Shown here: positions 62,747-64,000 of the stretch, one piece after another | Layout of the letters: every line of letters starts with the position of its first letter | How positions within the stretch are numbered: the stretch's first letter is position 1 | Assembly: GCF_000294655.1 (NCBI RefSeq) | Contig: NZ_CAHP01000020.1 | Span: 1 to 64,000 of the forward strand | DNA length: 64,000 nt | Reading direction: 5' to 3' | DNA from: Magnetospirillum molischianum DSM 120 | Lineage (GTDB): Bacteria > Pseudomonadota > Alphaproteobacteria > Rhodospirillales > Magnetospirillaceae | Translations under genes and position numbers: made by a program | Notes under the pieces: model-generated | What the model saw: only the letters and a program-made list of their open reading frames with translations | Told to the model about the DNA's origin: nothing | The model's database searches: none

Positions 62747-62812
62747 GACAGGCGTTTCCTATCTTTCGAAGTACGGCAGAGCGATAGCGTTCGCCCGCTC
62801 AAACGGCAAGAG

Positions 62813-62842
62813 GGCGGCCGAACCCGATCAGGTCCGGCCGCC
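62813..62842 (-). terminator. GC-rich hairpin after rplI
   Basis: An 8-bp stem (ggcggccg / cggccgcc) with a 14-base loop lies 34 bases after the rplI stop on the minus strand. There is no clear T tract, so it may be a weak or Rho-aided terminator between rplI and dcd. Confidence 0.4.
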
Positions 62843-62875
62843 TTCATTCCTCCGGGCGGGTATCCGCCCCAGAGA

Positions 62876-63436
62876 TCAGCCGGCGATCTCGTCTTCCTCG
62901 ACGGTCTCGTCGAGGATCTCTTCCTCGATCTCTTCTTCGGCCTCAAGCTCTTCGATCTCGGCACCGGCAGCGGCGGCACGCTCGGCTTCTTCCTGCGAGC
63001 GGGCGACGTTGATGGTGACAATCACGGAGACTTCCGGATGCAGCGACACACGGACGGCATAGCGGCCGAGGGTCTTGATCGGGTTGTCGAGATTGACCTG
63101 ACGGCGCTCGATGGTGTAGCCGGCAGCCTTGATCGCGTCGGCGACGTCCTTGCCGCTGACCGAACCATAAAGCTGACCGCTTTCACCGGCCTGACGGACC
63201 ATCAGGACGCTGAGGCCGGTCATCTTATCGGCGACGGCCTGGGCCTCTTCACGGCGCTTGAGGTTCAGAGCCTCAAGCTGGACGCGCTGCTTTTCGAAGT
63301 AGACCAGATTGGCCTTGGAGGCGCGCAAAGCCTTCTTCTGCGGCAGCAGAAAATTGCGGGCAAAGCCGGGCTTGACGTTGACCACGTCGCCCATCTGGCC
63401 CAGCTTCTCGATGCGTTCGAGCAGGATGACTTCCAT
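62876..63436 (-). CDS. rplI: 50S ribosomal protein L9
   Basis: Residues 1-150 match L9: [60 protein letters not shown] and [21 protein letters not shown]9 binds 23S rRNA domain V. The protein is 186 residues, longer than the roughly 150 of E. coli, owing to a very acidic C-terminal tail ([20 protein letters not shown]), as in many alphaproteobacteria. The ATG has AAGGAGAAATAAC upstream and follows the DUF2232 gene by one base. Confidence 0.97.
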   Translation of the reverse strand: MEVILLERIEKLGQMGDVVNVKPGFARNFLLPQKKALRASKANLVYFEKQRVQLEALNLKRREEAQAVADKMTGLSVLMVRQAGESGQLYGSVSGKDVADAIKAAGYTIERRQVNLDNPIKTLGRYAVRVSLHPEVSVIVTINVARSQEEAERAAAAGAEIEELEAEEEIEEEILDETVEEDEIAG

Positions 63437-63437
63437 G

Positions 63438-64000
63438 TTATTTCTCCTTTCCGCCGCCGCTGTCGCCGGTCGGGCGGAATCGCGTCACGAACCTCACCAG
63501 TCCCAGGCCGGCCACGAGCAGCAAAGCCCATGCCGAGACCAGGAACAGAACCCCATACACCGCCACGAGGAGCATCCTCGCATTGGGTCGGCCGGCAGCC
63601 CAGCCATGCACCACCGCCAGCCCGGACAGGGCGAACGGAATTAGTGCCACCACCGCAATGCTGCGGCCGAGATAGCCAAGGTCGCCCTCGACCATCGTTC
63701 CGACCGCAACCGCAAACGCCAGAACCACCCCAAGCCACGTCGGGAGGTCCATGTCACGGCTATAGGCCGGGCTCGGCCTGCGGTTGTGTCCCGACCGGGC
63801 CAGCAGCGCCTGGGCCAAGCTGGCGTTGACAATGGTCATCACCAGCCATGACCCGCCGACCAGGGCGGGAAAGAACGGCACCCACCATCCGGCGACCAGC
63901 TCGCGCTGGGTGGCATCGAGCGTCGGCGTCAGCAGGTCGAGGGTCCGGCCAACTGTGGCCGAGACCCACTCCTGAAGTCCGCCGGACTGGACATCGGTTC
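63438..64000 (-). CDS. DUF2232 membrane protein, N-terminus outside the window
   Basis: The frame is open from the right edge to a stop at 63438, leaving about 187 C-terminal residues. They contain four hydrophobic segments ([76 protein letters not shown]). The position between rpsR and rplI and this profile match the DUF2232 protein of alphaproteobacterial rpsF-rpsR operons, a membrane protein of unknown function. rpsF and rpsR would lie just outside the window. Confidence 0.75.
   Translation of the reverse strand, partial: TDVQSGGLQEWVSATVGRTLDLLTPTLDATQRELVAGWWVPFFPALVGGSWLVMTIVNASLAQALLARSGHNRRPSPAYSRDMDLPTWLGVVLAFAVAVGTMVEGDLGYLGRSIAVVALIPFALSGLAVVHGWAAGRPNARMLLVAVYGVLFLVSAWALLLVAGLGLVRFVTRFRPTGDSGGGKEK

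Noticed and set aside
1-64000. CRISPR arrays, tRNA and rRNA genes
   Set aside because: No regularly spaced repeats, cloverleaf-type sequences or rRNA-like stretches were seen on either strand.

Overview
The window looks like chromosomal DNA of a GC-rich alphaproteobacterium, most likely of the Rhodospirillales. The evidence is a DUF2232-rplI-dcd neighbourhood at the right edge, envelope genes typical of that group, and high GC with short AT-rich intergenic islands. No rRNA, tRNA, CRISPR array or intact insertion sequence was found. The organism is inferred and was not identified by a search.

Left part (1-22 kb): cell surface and envelope genes. A TPR protein (1-934, minus) diverges from a TPR/beta-barrel outer membrane protein, a FecR-domain protein and a GT4 glycosyltransferase (1154-4551, plus). 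Next comes a patch of decayed genes (4580-5690: epimerase tail, DUF1778 antitoxin, RelE/XRE toxin-antitoxin pair). The four dTDP-L-rhamnose genes follow: rfbC on plus, and rfbB-rfbD-rfbA as a minus operon, with an IS630 remnant between the two groups. An NRAMP remnant precedes a tightly coupled operon for a type III polyketide synthase, an ICMT-type methyltransferase and a DHA2 exporter. PmtA-like, DUF3185-like, LpxR-like and CsbD genes follow. At 17.9-21.9 kb is a minus-strand set of secreted small proteins around a CsgG/HfaB-type lipoprotein with a DUF4384-like end. This is a candidate curli- or holdfast-anchor-like surface system, and a divergent OmpA-family gene lies next to it.

Central part (23.6-58.9 kb): a large siderophore locus, all on the minus strand, and the main discovery of the window. 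It belongs to the pyochelin/yersiniabactin family but is built differently. A single 995-aa protein fuses a salicyl-AMP ligase to a salicylate synthase. One NRPS reads ArCP-Cy-A-PCP-Cy-A-PCP, and a second reads TubC-Cy-A(MT)-PCP-TE. All three adenylation domains show the exact cysteine code DLYNLSLIW, so I predict a salicylate cap plus three cysteine-derived rings with no polyketide step. Tailoring genes are a thiazolinyl imide reductase, a saccharopine-dehydrogenase-like reductase, two free-standing copies of the NRPS-type methyltransferase domain (one carrying an adenylation-domain relic) and a VOC protein. Transport genes are a TonB receptor, an RhtX/FptX-like permease, a YbtP/YbtQ-like ABC pair and an EmrA-EmrB-TolC-like exporter. 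Two AraC/YbtA-type regulators and two strong Fur boxes point to iron control. No phosphopantetheinyl transferase is present in the window.

Right part (59-64 kb): a frameshifted DUF6880-like gene, two good terminators, a universal stress protein, an APH-kinase fusion, dcd, rplI and the end of a DUF2232 gene. These are housekeeping genes and mark the end of the siderophore island.
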